Of a stretch of 64,000 nt of DNA, positions 11,081-23,600 are shown in pieces (within the stretch, counting starts at the first letter, position 1; every line of letters begins with the position of its first letter). The notes beneath the pieces are model-generated. The model had not been told where the DNA came from. It saw only the letters and a program-made list of their open reading frames with translations, and ran no database searches. The DNA is from Synanceia verrucosa. Its lineage: Eukaryota > Chordata > Actinopteri > Perciformes > Synanceiidae. The DNA lies in NCBI GenBank assembly GCA_029721515.1, contig JAQQSB010000862.1, forward strand, positions 124,001 to 188,000, given 5' to 3'. The translations under genes were made by a program, and so were the position numbers.

Positions 11081-13540
11081 AATAACTTAAGAGTTATTGA
11101 TTATAAATAGTGATGTTATACAAATGAATGACTGATTATTCATGTGCTACAGGGAGCGTCTTTGTGCTCAGTGATCCCTGTCAGCTTCTTTCTGTGCACT
11201 CATCAGCCTGTCTGCCTCCACTGACTAGTTGTTCACTGCTCTTGTAGTCATTTCTGCAGTATTGAGCTGCTCCCTCTGCAGGGAGCTTACTGACCCTACA
11301 AAAATAAGAAAGAAGTCAAGGCTCATCCTGACAAACAGACAAAGAGAAGAAAGAGGGAGGAAGAAAAGACTGACAGACAAAACTCTGGATAAAACTAAGA
11401 GGACAAACCAGAGTGAACATCGGTGGAGACACTGAGACATCTGAAGGGACTGAAAAGTGATGCAGAAGTTACTTTCGTCCTGTTGGACAGGTAATTATTT
11501 GTTTAGCTTAGGGAGGAGTTATTATTTTCATGAAATATGTAATGTTTGCTAACTTAGCTACTGTTGTTGTAGCGTGTTAGCCTGATGCTAACGTTAGCTT
11601 CTCTGTGGGTGTAAGCTGGTCGTAGGTGTGGCTTGTATTGAAGAGGTTATAGGATATGACATTTTGACCATATTGCACAGTCATAGTCTCCAGTGTCTGC
11701 ATTATAAAGATGCTCACAGACTCCAGCAGACTGAACGGAGCAGAATCTGGATGTCCGTTCAGCTCAAAGCTTCCATAGTGGAGCACTCTGCCGCTAGCCA
11801 TTTATCATTTAAGATCAGATGTCACATTTAAAGTGGGTGATGTGAAAAATAAATGCCGAGCTGTGTTTTGTGAGACAACAGTATGGAGCAGAGACCGTGA
11901 CCTTTGCAAAATTTGAGCTCTGGGCACTCCGTGTCCGTTCCGCCGAGTACGTTTGGGCCTTTAGCTCAATGCTAACTTGGTCGTGCTAGCTGATCTGTGC
12001 TTGTAAACTGGTCGTCAGTGCCGCTTGTATTGAAGAGATTATAGAATATGACATTTTGACCATATTGCACAGTCATAATCATCACTGTCTGCATTATAAA
12101 GGTGACAAAATGACGTTGATATATTGGCTTTGAACGGGACGTTTTACAGCTGTGGTGATGTAGCATAACAGCTCTCCTCTCCCTGCTGAATGCTACTGTT
12201 CAAGTGTGAAGGGGTGGAGCTTTGGACGGAGCACTGATGGGAGGAGAGTGTGGAGGTAAGGGGAGGCTGAGAGGAGGTGCTACTTTCAAATCTTGCTAGC
12301 TCTTTCAACTCATGAATTGTAGCTTTAATAAATGAATTATCAATTATCAATAATTAACAGAACTAACTATTAATTATTAATCAGCGATTTGCTCGTTGAA
12401 TCAGGGGAACCATCTCTTTTATCACAGGTTTAAGCTTATTTGATCGATCAGTCTGATATCATAAGATCATAAAACTCTGAATCAGGAATTTTATGCATTT
12501 GCTTCATATATATGTGTGTGTGTGTGTGTGTGTGTAGTGCTAAGGGAAGAAGTTAATTCTTTTCTAGAGGTAATTCACTGTTACTGTTAAAAATTAAGTG
12601 GATATTTTAGTTTGATTGACACCAACTCAAGAATCAGAAAAGGGCCGAAGCGTCCTACTTTGTGCAGGTTTTCCTGGTTCCAGGCAGGTCCAGAAGGCAG
12701 CTTAGTGGGCTCTGGTGCTTCTTGGATTCACAGTCCAGACTGGAGGTTAAGACTGTCGGCAGGGTGGAACGAGAGCGAGCTGGGTTGTCGCTGATCAGCT
12801 GGCCTATTGGTCACCGGAGAGACTTCGGTCACACATTGGTGGCGACGGCTGGACGCTGACTGGCTTTCGGTGGCAGATGGTGTCGTACAAATTATTCAGA
12901 TAATACATTCATTAAATCTCGTTTGGCCAGAAGGGTATCGTCTTAACGTTAACTCCAAATAAAAGAAATGAAAACATTGAAATGAAAGCACTATTGCTTT
13001 TTAGACTAAACTTGACTGATCAGATGTTAAAAATTAACACGTAGACAGAACCAAATAACAGAGAGCGAGAATAAAAAAAGAACTAATGAGACACAGATGA
13101 AGACCGGAAAAACGAAAGACAACAGCTAAAAGACAACTGAAGTCTGGAGATTTTTGGTTTTCTATTATTCTTGAGAAGTGGTGGAATTAGGAGGAGTTAA
13201 ACGGTCCTTCCTCTCTTTTCACTTTTAATTCATATGTAAGTGAATTGTATATAATCTACTCGTTAACTTATGAATCACATATTCACTTCCCACTATAAAC
13301 CAAACAAATTATTACCTTAGTGTTAAGCACGTGATGAGACATTTGATAATCACCAGTTTTCAGCAAATGTTATAAGCAGATTATTATCACATAACTTTAA
13401 GATGTAATGCATCTCATTATGTAGTTTACCAAACTAAACAAGATTAAACAGGATTAATTCAACCATGCTAACAAAGAAAAACAATAGATTATAATTACTA
13501 AGTTATTAACTTTGAACACAGCTTTGCATAAAGTTCACAG
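11081..13540. other. Gene-free interval with a local 100-bp duplication
   Basis: A roughly 100-bp segment occurs at about 11610-11710 and again at about 11995-12105 (shared CATATTGCACAGTCATA). A (TG)n run lies at about 12509-12536. Short frames here overlap on both strands and show no recognisable domains. The stretch at 12620-12880 is GC-richer and contains TTGGTGGCGACGG, faintly like a retroviral primer-site context, but no retroviral genes follow. Confidence 0.5.
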
Positions 13541-13801
13541 ATGAAATATCAAAAGATTATATGGAAGATTTACCTTCATTGTCCACTAGATGGCAATGTG
13601 GCTCCATGATAGAATTTATCTTAAAACAACTCACTTGTAACTCAGTGACACATACTGCTTCAGGGTCAAAAAGGATCAAAATTCATCTTTTCATTTGAGG
13701 ACTAATTTTTATCCAACTCATATCATGTTTAGATACTCATAACCTTCTATTTTACATTACATAGAGAACTTCATCCACAAAATCTGAGTGTTTTCACATC
13801 T

Positions 13802-16263
13802 GTGAGCCAGTTTTATGGCTTAAAGTTGCAATTCAATTGTGAGGAATGTGTTATTGAATTGAAGAATTATTTGATGTTCTGTAATACATGCAGGTACAAA
13901 AAGAGAAAGGAGAAGGGACTTTTAAAGTCTATCGGAGAGCTAACTGCTAAACAGCAAAATAAAAAACAAAGAGCAAAGTGGAATGAAAACTCAAAGAGGT
14001 ACAAGAAGAAGAAAAAATGCCTCCAGACAATTCTGAACGACAGCCCCCCATCTGATGTCTCCGGCACAGATGACCAACTCCTACAGCCCAGACCAGTGCT
14101 ACAGCCCAGGGACGAAAATGACAGGATTGCACAATCCTATAATAAGGTGTTATTGCTTTTATATCTCAGCACTCACCCAATCAACCTATCCATCACTCAC
14201 TTGCTGCCCTCTCCATCACTGTCATTCCTTTCTTTTTCACTCACTCACTGACTCACTTTCTTACTCAGTCACTCACTCACTCTCTGACTCACTCACTCAG
14301 TCACACTTTGTCTTACTCAATCACTGTCTCACTCTCTTCCAGGAGGACACGCCATCAACCGGAGGAACTCAGACCATTAGTGATGCAACACAATCACCCT
14401 CTGGTCCAATGACATCAACACCTAAAAGAACAATGTCCACAAAGGAAAAACTCAAGCTAACTAAAAAACTGAAGATCACACTGACAAAGCTCGAGAAGAA
14501 AAACAAGGAGCTCGACAATCTGAGAAAAAAAATAAAACATCTTGAAGCAAAGAATGCAGGGCTGCATCAGACACAAAGGAAGCTGGCAGACAAAAGGAAG
14601 GTTACACAGAACAGACGCCATAACATGAGAACCGTCGCAACACCTGCAAAGACAACCCATTGCCAGTTGTGATGGACCCAGCCACAAAGAACAACATGGT
14701 GAGATGGAATGAGTGGGTGACAAAAACATCACCATACTGGAAAAAATCTCCTGATGGTACTGAGGTTGAAGGCAAGCACACCACTCTGGAAACGAAAGCG
14801 GCCAGCCTAGAAAAACTGGTGGAGCAAACAAAGAACGACCTGCCACGTTTCAAGGTTCACCTCTTCAACACAGCACACCAGTTCAGAGAGATCAGGCGGC
14901 TGAAAGAGAGATTGGTGGAAGATGAAGGAGTTGTACATTTTGACTACAGTGAAAGTTACAACTGTAAGTGGAGCAAGGAAATAAAGGACACTCACTTTGG
15001 TGGAGGTCACAAACAGGTTACTTTGCATACTGGTGTCCTGTATGTGAGTGAGGGACAGCCGGAAGCCTTTGCCACGGTATCCAGCAGTCTAAAGCACGAT
15101 GCTGTAGCGACGTGGGCACACCTTGATCCAGTGTGGCAGCATATAAAATCCAGTCACCCCACAGTAAAACATGTCCACCTGGTGTCTGATGGGCCAACTT
15201 CCCAATACCACAACAAGGTTTGTCATGAGCAATAACTTTTAGACTGATATTGATTGGTCAGAATTTTATAAATCCATCAGTAAAACATGAGAAAGACAAA
15301 AATACCCCATATTTACACTCACTCACTGTCACTCACTTTCTGACTCACTCTCAACATTCAACCTCTCTATCTTTCTCTCCCGCCATCCCCAGGTCTCCTT
15401 CTATTTGGCATCCACAGTGCCTTTCATAAAGGGTTTCAAGTCTGTGATCTTGACTTTTACAGCGGCATCACACGGGAAAGGTGCTCCAGACGGCGTTGGA
15501 GGAGCACTGAAAAATCTTGCCGACAGGGTGGTAGCCTATGGAACGGACATACCTGATGCTGAAGCCTTGCTGCACAACCTGTCAGAGCAGAGTTCAGTGA
15601 AACTCTTCAAGGTGACTGAAGAGGACATTGAAACATTTGGAGAGTTAGTGCCCCCATCACTGAAGACAGTGCAGGGCACTCTGAAAGTACATCAGGTAAG
15701 GTATCACTCAGTAAACAATCAGATTATGATGATTCCCATTATGTTCACTGAATAAATGTGCAACGTTACCCATTTATTTTTCTGTTGTTTTTTTTCAGCT
15801 TATTGCAACAGAACCAGGGAAGATCAGAGTGAGGGATGTCTCATGCTTCTGTAAGCCTGCATGTGATTGCTATGCTCCAAAAGAAGTCATTCTCAAAGAA
15901 GAGACGGAAAATAGGGACTCTATTGGAGTTGGGCAATGGGTGCTCGTTAAGTATGACGGATGCCTGTATCCTGGTATTGTAACACAGGTAGGAATGTGTA
16001 GCTGTTAAGTGACGTCAAGGTTTAAAGATTATTACATTGTAATGAGATGGTAATTTCTCTTCACACCATGTCGTGCCACAGTCTCCTGCGGCAGAGTGTG
16101 ATGCTCTCCTGGCCGAAGCGATATCACATTTGCTGTATATGGAAATATTTGGATGGGCATGAGTGATAACTTCAAATTTTATTTCTGTACAGGAGCTATT
16201 TGTCAAGTCTGTCAATAAAAAGAATTATGAATGTTTACACTATGTGGCTATTCTGAACTATTA
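13802..16263 (+). CDS. Multi-exon protein with RNase H/DDE-like motifs (one frameshift)
   Basis: Likely exons, each bounded by AG/GT: about 13873 (or an acceptor at 13893) to 14146; 14342 to 15218; 15393 to 15695; 15800 to about 15988; and about 16191 to a TAA at 16261-16263. The N-terminus is Lys/Arg-rich coiled coil. The centre carries VHFDYSESYNCKW, HLVSDGPTSQYHNK and, across an in-phase splice, SHGKGAPDGVGGALK. This is Asp...Asp...Asp/Glu spacing resembling an RNase H-fold integrase core. The C-terminal exons have a Cys-rich VSCFCKPACDCY and GQWVLVKYDGCLYPG. I recognise the motif set as a widespread unnamed animal family, often repeated in fish and cnidarians, possibly transposon-derived. 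The second exon changes frame near 14620-14660, so this copy is broken or carries a sequence error. The start codon is uncertain. Confidence 0.55.
14229..14340. repeat. CTCACTCACTGA-type simple repeat in an intron
   Basis: Degenerate 4-bp (CACT/CTGA) tandem array within the intron between the first two exons of the RNase H-like gene. A smaller cluster lies at about 15315-15355 in the next intron. Confidence 0.85.
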
Positions 16264-16524
16264 ATAGAACATGCATGAAAAAACAAAAGGTCTACCTTTC
16301 ATACATATTCAGTAATCATCAATTGAAAATGTGAGACGGTAATGAACTTATTCGGTCAGTGACTCAATAAAACATTCCAAAATATATTAAAAAACATGTA
16401 TTGATCATTCATTTTAATTGAGACAGTTAGTTGAGACCCTGCTTGCTACTAATGAGAGAAAAAACTAGCAAAATTGACCTAAAATTGTTTTTGCAAAAGT
16501 TAGGACAGTTTCGTGAGAATCACC
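16264..16524. other. Downstream flank of the RNase H-like gene
   Basis: AT-rich. It ends in GTTTCGTGAGAATCACCC, abutting a block E tail that begins in the SINE end (AGCTGGGATAGACTCCAG). The abrupt join suggests the right edge of an insertion, but I found no matching inverted end on the left. Confidence 0.4.
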
Positions 16525-17830
16525 CAGCTGGGATAGACTCCAGCCCCCAAATACAGCTTACATGTTGATGTATCAGCATTAATACTCCAATAATATAATA
16601 TATGATACAATATGAACTGGAGCAGGTACTTTAAAATTTGAGAAATTTTGTAGAACAGTGTTGTATTGACAGCTAACAGACCATTGGTGAAATGTGTTTT
16701 GGTAATAATAATAATAGCTGGTTAATGAGTGCTTTACTTTATGTATTTGTGTACTTACTTGATGCCGATAACTGATGGATCAGCTAGTTCAAAAGTTTTG
16801 TCTTCACTTTCTCAGGTGAAATGAGCAGCGTGTCTTCTGTTAAACACTTCAGTTGTGTTCCGTTCTGTTCTAATCTGCTTTGATCTGTATTCTAATCTGC
16901 TTTGATCTGTATTCTAATCTGCTTTGATCTGTATTCTAATCTGCTTTGATCTGTGTTCTAATCTGCTTTTTAACTAAGTATTGTCAAAATCAATAAGTGC
17001 ATTATTACACATTAATGTCTCTTAATGCATAATGCATGTATACACACACACACACACACACACACATCAGTCTAGTGTCCAGTGACCAGTCCAGTTAACA
17101 ACAGACAGAGAGTCTAAGCAGGTCAGTTTTTATCCAGACATGCAGTGTAAATTTGAACTCGACAGCGTGTTAAACTGTAGAAAAAGCTTGAATCTCTGCT
17201 TGCAGAGGGAATTTTCCAGAGTGGCGCCACAGACGGGTAAGTAACCTTAACATTCACATGTTGGCAACATCTTTAACAAGTTTTTTTTCAACTGAACATG
17301 GTTTTTATAGTTTTATTGTTGTCGGTTGAGCAGATGTTGGTAACATGTACCCTTCTGTTCGATGATATTATCGAGTCACAGTTGCTAACAGTTCTCACTG
17401 AGATAAGATGACCTATGTTAGCTAAGTATTATTTCTGAAGGCTGCTGACTGAGATAAGAATACGTAGCTGGCGTCAAATAAATGCAAAGATCAAATTGTC
17501 TCTGCATGAAGGCAAATTGTGTATATTTATATAATTATATATGTACATAATTATTGTTATTATCTGTGTTTATACAGCTAAATTGACATGAAGGCTAAAC
17601 ATGAAAAAAGATATGGTCTACATGTAGCTGTATAGATACAGTATGTCTTAACTGATAGCATGAAGCATTTGTTAATCATGATTCAACTATATTAACTATG
17701 CTCTTATTTTCATAGTAATCAAGCAAATTGCAATCAGAACAGACCAATAGCTGGTAAGTAGGCCAAGGTTATGGTACAAAATGATGCTTGTAGCTTTACT
17801 GTACAACTACCAGAAGCTAGCACCAGCAAT
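16525..17830 (+). repeat. Block E tail copy (SINE end, minisatellite, CA array, TGGCGCC module)
   Basis: Matches 8385-8950 and 46605-47575. It includes minisatellite units at 16869-16963, a (CA)n run at about 17042-17066, and a module around 17224 where GAGTGGCGCCACAGACGG is followed by the donor-like GTAAGTAAC. Positions 17410-17830 match 24640-25280 in inverse orientation. Confidence 0.85.
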
Positions 17831-19130
17831 GGTTCATAAAGGACCTTTGCTAGGCTAAATACTGGAACCAGTGAACCAGTTTAAAAATGAAAATGAATCA
17901 ATTATTAAAATAGTTGCCGATCGACTCATTGATTACTCTGCCAATCCTTTTGGCTCTGACTGACATCTTTTTTGATGCAGGTATTGAGACAAGACTTTTA
18001 TGATATCTATCCTTAACCTAAACTTACTGTATATCTTACCTTAAATGTGATCTGTCCCTGGCTAACAGCACCTGCCTGACGTGGCAGGGGACCAGGCTGC
18101 ATGATGTCCTGCAGTCCCTGGATCAAGAAACATTACAGCCACCTCACCGATGGTGGAACTGTAAAAGAGCAAAAACATGACAATGAACTCCATAAACTGC
18201 CATGTTCAAAACAGGAGCATTAAAACACAAAGTAATATCTGCATTTACAAAGGTGAATCAGCTAGCTTAACAAACTAACTGCAAATACTGTAATATGGGG
18301 CAGGGGCATGATGGGAATTGCGGACATAATTTTTAAAAAAACACTTCAATTAAAATCTGCCTGTTTATATTAATTTCAATCAACTCAATGTTCTCTCTAT
18401 TTGGGATTTTATAAATATAATCCTTATGTTTTATTTTTTATTATTAACTACAATGGGTGCATTTTATTTGAAATTTAATTCAATAGTTGTCTCAAAATCA
18501 AAAACACAATCATATTGAATGTATTTTATCTAATACATTAATTCAAATCTATATGAGCACAGAATCATTTCTTACAGTGAAGTGACCCTGTGACCATGAC
18601 ACCCTCCACCTAGCTGACTATCTACCTGTGACCACACAGGCATGCAAGGTCTCATATCATGTATAAACGTGTTATTTGCTCAGATGTACAGTATGTGTGC
18701 AAAAATATGTAATACCACATGACTTCAATGACAGGTTGACCTCTCCTTCTGCTATTTGGAGAATTAAATCACATTAGTTTTCGATCCACCACTACTCAGA
18801 GCTTTGGACGATTCATTACCCATTGTGTTAGTTTACACTGAGACAAACTGACAAACAACTAAAAGTCTTCAAGATGTATGTTACTTCTGCCCCAAAGGTC
18901 TCCAATTAAAATTCCAGCAGCAGTGGTCAGAAATCACACTGACAGCAACTCTGTCAGCACTGCTATGTAACTCATAGCAGTCTTATGACCCCAAAGACAA
19001 CATCCATAGGGGGTCCGCACAGGGGCCCTGAGCAGCCGACCCCCCCGTTCTTGGCTTGACCGAAAATGGCCTCCAGGGCCCTACCCCAGGAACGTCTTCC
19101 CTCTGGTTCAAGCCTCACGTAGGTCTGCCT
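17831..19130. other. Gene-free interval
   Basis: No convincing frame. AT-rich, with a GC-rich patch at 19000-19120 holding a run of C near 19040. Nothing is recognised. Confidence 0.5.
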
Positions 19131-19417
19131 GTGTTGATCTGTATTCTGATCTGCTTTGATCTTTATTCTATTCTGCTTTGATCTGTATTCCATTCTGCTT
19201 TGATCTGAATTCTAATCTGCTTTGATCTGTATTCCATTCTGCTTTGATCTGAATTCTAATCTGCTTTGATCTGTATTCTAATCTGCTTTGATCTGTACTG
19301 TACCTTCTATTATCATTTGCATATTTGGTTACCCGGGCAACCGCAAAGTAACTAAGTATTGTCAAAAATCAATAAGTGCATTATTATACATTAATGTATC
19401 TTAATGCATAATGCATG

Positions 19418-19456
<39 letters not shown>

Positions 19457-19850
19457 CAGTCTAGTGTCCAGTGACCAGTCCAGTTAACAACAGACAGAGA
19501 GTCTAAGCAGGTCAGTTTTTATCCAGACATGCAGTGTAAATTTGAACTCTACAGCGTGTTAAACTGTAGAAAAAGCTTGAATCTCTGCTTGCAGAGGGAA
19601 GTTTCCAGAGTGGCGCCACAGACGGGTAAGTAACCTTAACATTCACATGTTGGCAACATCTTTAACAAGTTTTTTTTCAACTGAACATGGTTTTTATAGT
19701 TTTATTGTTGTCGGTTGAGGAGATGTTGGCAACATGTACCCTTCTGTTCGATGATATTATCGAGTCACAGTTGCTAACAGTTCTCATTGAGATAAGATGA
19801 CCTATGTTAGCTATGGATTATTTCTGAAGGCCGCTGACTGAGATAAGAAT
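19131..19850 (+). repeat. Block E tail copy (minisatellite, CA array, TGGCGCC module)
   Basis: The 22-bp units (19131-19300) here alternate GTATTCCATTCTG and GAATTCTAATCTG variants. They are followed by (CA)n at about 19420-19455 and the TGGCGCC/GTAAGTAA module near 19611. Very similar to 47035-47575. Confidence 0.85.
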
Positions 19851-19869
19851 TGATAGGAAAAAGCAGGTG

Positions 19870-20110
19870 GTTTATCTCTCCTTATAGGGTACTTGTGATA
19901 CTTCAAATGTGGATGGTACTTTCCCTAGATGCTTCCCATACTCTACCCAGGCAAATGGTACTTGTACGAGTCTTCTCCGTACTTTACCCCACAGGGCCCA
20001 CAGGGCAAATGGTACTATGCTAGTTTCTTCCCCGCACTTTACCTCTCTGGGTAGATGGTACTTATTCTAGTTCTTCCCGTACTCCACTATTTGAAAAGTA
20101 CCTTGCAATC
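19870..20110. repeat. Degenerate tandem repeat with AAATGGTACT motif
   Basis: Three or more imperfect units of about 55-75 bp, each with GG-TAC-TT, a CTTC(T/C)CCGTACT-like phrase and a CTCTACC/CTTTACC phrase. Non-coding. Confidence 0.6.
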
Positions 20111-20615
20111 ATTTCCCCTACTATAAGCAGTATTAAACCGGTAACAAGTGTCTGACTCCCAAGATGAGTTGCTCTACCTTTCACCTGCTTTCCTGTGTGG
20201 TCTTAGATGAGAGGAAGAGATGACGAGGAGATCCAAAGTGAAATCACTTTTAATGATTTCAGCAAGTCAAAAGTGTAATTTACAGATCTGGGTGTTGGAT
20301 CGCACAAACAAAAAACTAGATGAGGCTTGGGCGCTCCAAGCCCTCGCACAAGGCTATTTTCAATCTTTATATAGCTGACAAGTTTCACTTTCTAACTAGG
20401 CGTTGTCTTCATGTCTTCGGGGTGTTGGATGTCATCAGTTCTTCTCCTCATTGGTTGATATTTGGTGCAAAAGGGCGTCCCGAGGCGCCACACTGGACCT
20501 CCAAAGTGTTATTGTGTGCCCACCGGAGATATCTCCGGCCAAAGGAGATAAGGACACATTCCTGTACTCTATGAATCTCTGTTCTTTGTCTGAAAACCAT
20601 GAAACTACTTTTACA
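20111..20615. other. Gene-free interval
   Basis: Flank of the hAT element. It contains a perfect 16-bp palindrome, CCGGAGATATCTCCGG, at 20523-20538. Small frames here have no family features. Confidence 0.5.
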
Positions 20616-20623
20616 CTATTCAT

Positions 20624-23600
20624 TAGGGGTGTAACGATTCGTTTTAACAACGATTCGATTCAGTATCACGCTTCGTGGTTGCCGATTCGATTCCAGGACG
20701 ATATTGGTTCATTTTGAATGATCTGATCTGAAACGATTCAGCGCCTTGAAATCGATTCAGTAACTTGTTAGCCAAAAATTCAACCAGTGTGACTGAAATA
20801 AATACCTGGATACTGGGCAGTGCAGGTGAAGTGTCCTAGATTCCTGTTGTTTCTTGTAAGGGAATCTGAATCAGGTATAAATTAACTCTGGAAACAAACA
20901 TGTAAACAACAACTGATGGCAAAAGCATTCAATTTTATTTGAACAAAGTGCATCCAACACTTGAATCAATAGGAGGAAGTGCAGTAAGTGAAACCAGCAT
21001 TTTTTCAACAGTAGATTTATCTGCTACTTCTGATTTTGTTTTTCAACATAAAAAAGACACAATATTCATGTCAAAAATAAAGTGCAACCAACATCTCTTC
21101 AGGTTGAATTAACAGTAGGTTTACCTGCTACTTTTGCTGCTTTTCAACATAGAATAACAAATACAACATTAACATCAAAAATAAAGTGCAACTAACACCT
21201 TTTCAGGTTAAATGAGCAGTGGTTGAACCTGCTACAGCTCCCATTTTAATAAACAAACAGCTGTGCACTAATACAAAAGATCAAGTCTCACCAACTAGTC
21301 TTCAATGACTACAATTTTTTTTTTTAAAAATATCAACTGATCAACATGATCTGGCCGCAGAACACTTCTCTGTGCGTTCACTATGTCGCCAGCTGTACTA
21401 AAAACTCGCTCTGCTGGCACACTGGTGCCGGGAATACACAGGTAGCGTTTCGCAAGGGTTGAAAGTAGAGGTAGCTCTTTTTCCTGAGCTCTCCACCACT
21501 TCATGGCATTTTCAGTCAATGGCAACGCATCTTTTGCTCGGTACCTTATCACCTCTGCTCTGGCTGTCTCGCTTGTGGATTTTCTTTCTCTTTGGGTGAA
21601 GGAATCTCCAAACAGCGCATCCAAGGCTTTCTTCTTACAGGGAGGTGACCCACTTGGAGCTACAACATAAGAGCTTTATTTCAAAATATAGTTGTGTTTC
21701 TCATTTCCCATTAATACAAAACAAGAACAATCTATTGTTGTTATCAAATGAAACACACCTGTGGTCTCTTCCTTGAATCCTGACAGCTTTGTGCTTGAGC
21801 CTCCCTCGTCTTCCTCCTGACTTTCCATTGCCTGTATCTATGGATATAAGAATGTGTGAACTGTTAAAATTTCTGCTCTGTAAGACTACACACAGAAATG
21901 TATACAAAGATAAAACAACAGATGAGAGTTGAGAGAGGACAACTGAAAGGAGAGAAGAGAACAGAGCAGAGGAAAGAGGAGAAAAGAGTTACCTGGTGGA
22001 ACACTTCTGCCTCAAGAACCAGTTTTGCGTAGACCTGTTCTCTGTCCTCTTTTTCCAGGTAGGGCAGTTCTTTAAATCGTGGGTCCAACGCTGCTGCTGT
22101 TTAAAGAACAAGAATATTGCATTGCATTATTAAATTAAGTTGCAACTGATGACCACTTCCTCATGCACAAAATAGTCAGTAGATTAAACTTTAGTATGTT
22201 TTTTAAAAGAAATATGGCACAGTAATGAGATAAATATATTGCAGATATTCTGTTAAGTTTTCAACTCAACTCAAATTAAAACTTGAAAATGCAGTGTGTG
22301 TTTTACAAATCAGTTGAGTAACCTAAAATATTAACTACAGTAACTAAGATTTTAATTAAGAGCCCAAATTATTTACCTATGTTGAGAGCATCTTGGGTGC
22401 CTCTGTAGCGTGTGGAGAGGTCATCAGCCATCACCCTCTTAATCTCTGCAACCAGGGTTGAGTCGTCTTCACGTGGCTGTAGGTGTTTCAGCAGTTTGGC
22501 TTGAAGAGGAGCAATTACAGACAGAGTTGGCTGGTCTTCCTCACACATCACAGTGGTTGCCATTTTGACAGGACCCATCAAATGAACAATGTCCTCCATG
22601 TTGGCAATGTCACTCTCACTTAGCGTGCCTACATCTGTGACACCCTTGCGCAGATCCTTGGACGTCAGAGTTGCCATTACAGCCGGCTGTTGTTCCAAAA
22701 AACGTTCAAGCATGTCGAATGAACTGTTCCATCTGGTGATTATGTCCTGGATCAGTTTATGTTGTGGTAAATCCATCAGCTTTTGTTTTTCCCGTAGGAC
22801 GTGACATGCAATTGGGCTGCGGTGAAAATATCCAACAATTTTTCTCACTCTCCCCAACAACCTGGAAGCACGGTCCACCCCCAAACCCTTGTGCGAGGCA
22901 AGGTTGAGTGTGTGTGCGAAGCAGGTAATGTGTGGACTGAACTGGGCTTCTGCACTGGCCACAATCATGTTCCTGGCGTTATCTGTGACGATGGCAGGAT
23001 TCTTGTCTGAGATTTTGCACTCCGTGCAGGCTTCACGCAGTAACGCACCAATATTTCTACCAGTATGGGCCTCAGTTAAAACTCTGGTTTGCAGAACAAA
23101 GGTCTTCATTTTCCACTCCTGATCAATGTGATGAGAGGTAATTGTCACATACTCTTGATTTGAGCATGATGTCCAGCCATCCGTCGTTATCGCTACTCGT
23201 TCAGCTTGAGAGAGCGACAGCTTCACATCAGTCTTAATACGTTCGTACAATGCAGGAATAACCTTTTCCGAGAAGTGTGGTCAGCTCGGTATCTGGTACC
23301 GTGGCTCCAACGTTTGAATCATTTCACAGAACCCCGGATTTTCAACCACACTGTAGGGCCGCATGTCTTTGCAGATAAACTTGGCAATTGTTGCCGTGAT
23401 GTTTTTCGCCCGAGCTGAATTTTGGCCAAGTCTCTGACTAAACATGCTAGCGAGGCCTAAGGCTTCTTCAGAGGTCATGTTACCTTGCGCTGCTGCTGCA
23501 GCGGGAACGCTACAAGAGGTGCCTGGACGGTCGGCGTTCGGTGAAATCCCATGGCGCCTTAGTAGGTGGTTGGAGAGATTTGTCGTGTTGCCGTTGTATT

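Noticed and set aside
12620..12880. Possible LTR/primer-site boundary at TTGGTGGCGACGG
   Set aside because: No matching second LTR and no retroviral reading frames downstream.
17220..17240. TGGCGCC as a retroviral tRNA-Lys primer binding site
   Set aside because: Only 7 bases match, the following bases differ, and no LTR or gag/pol is found; a splice-donor reading fits better.
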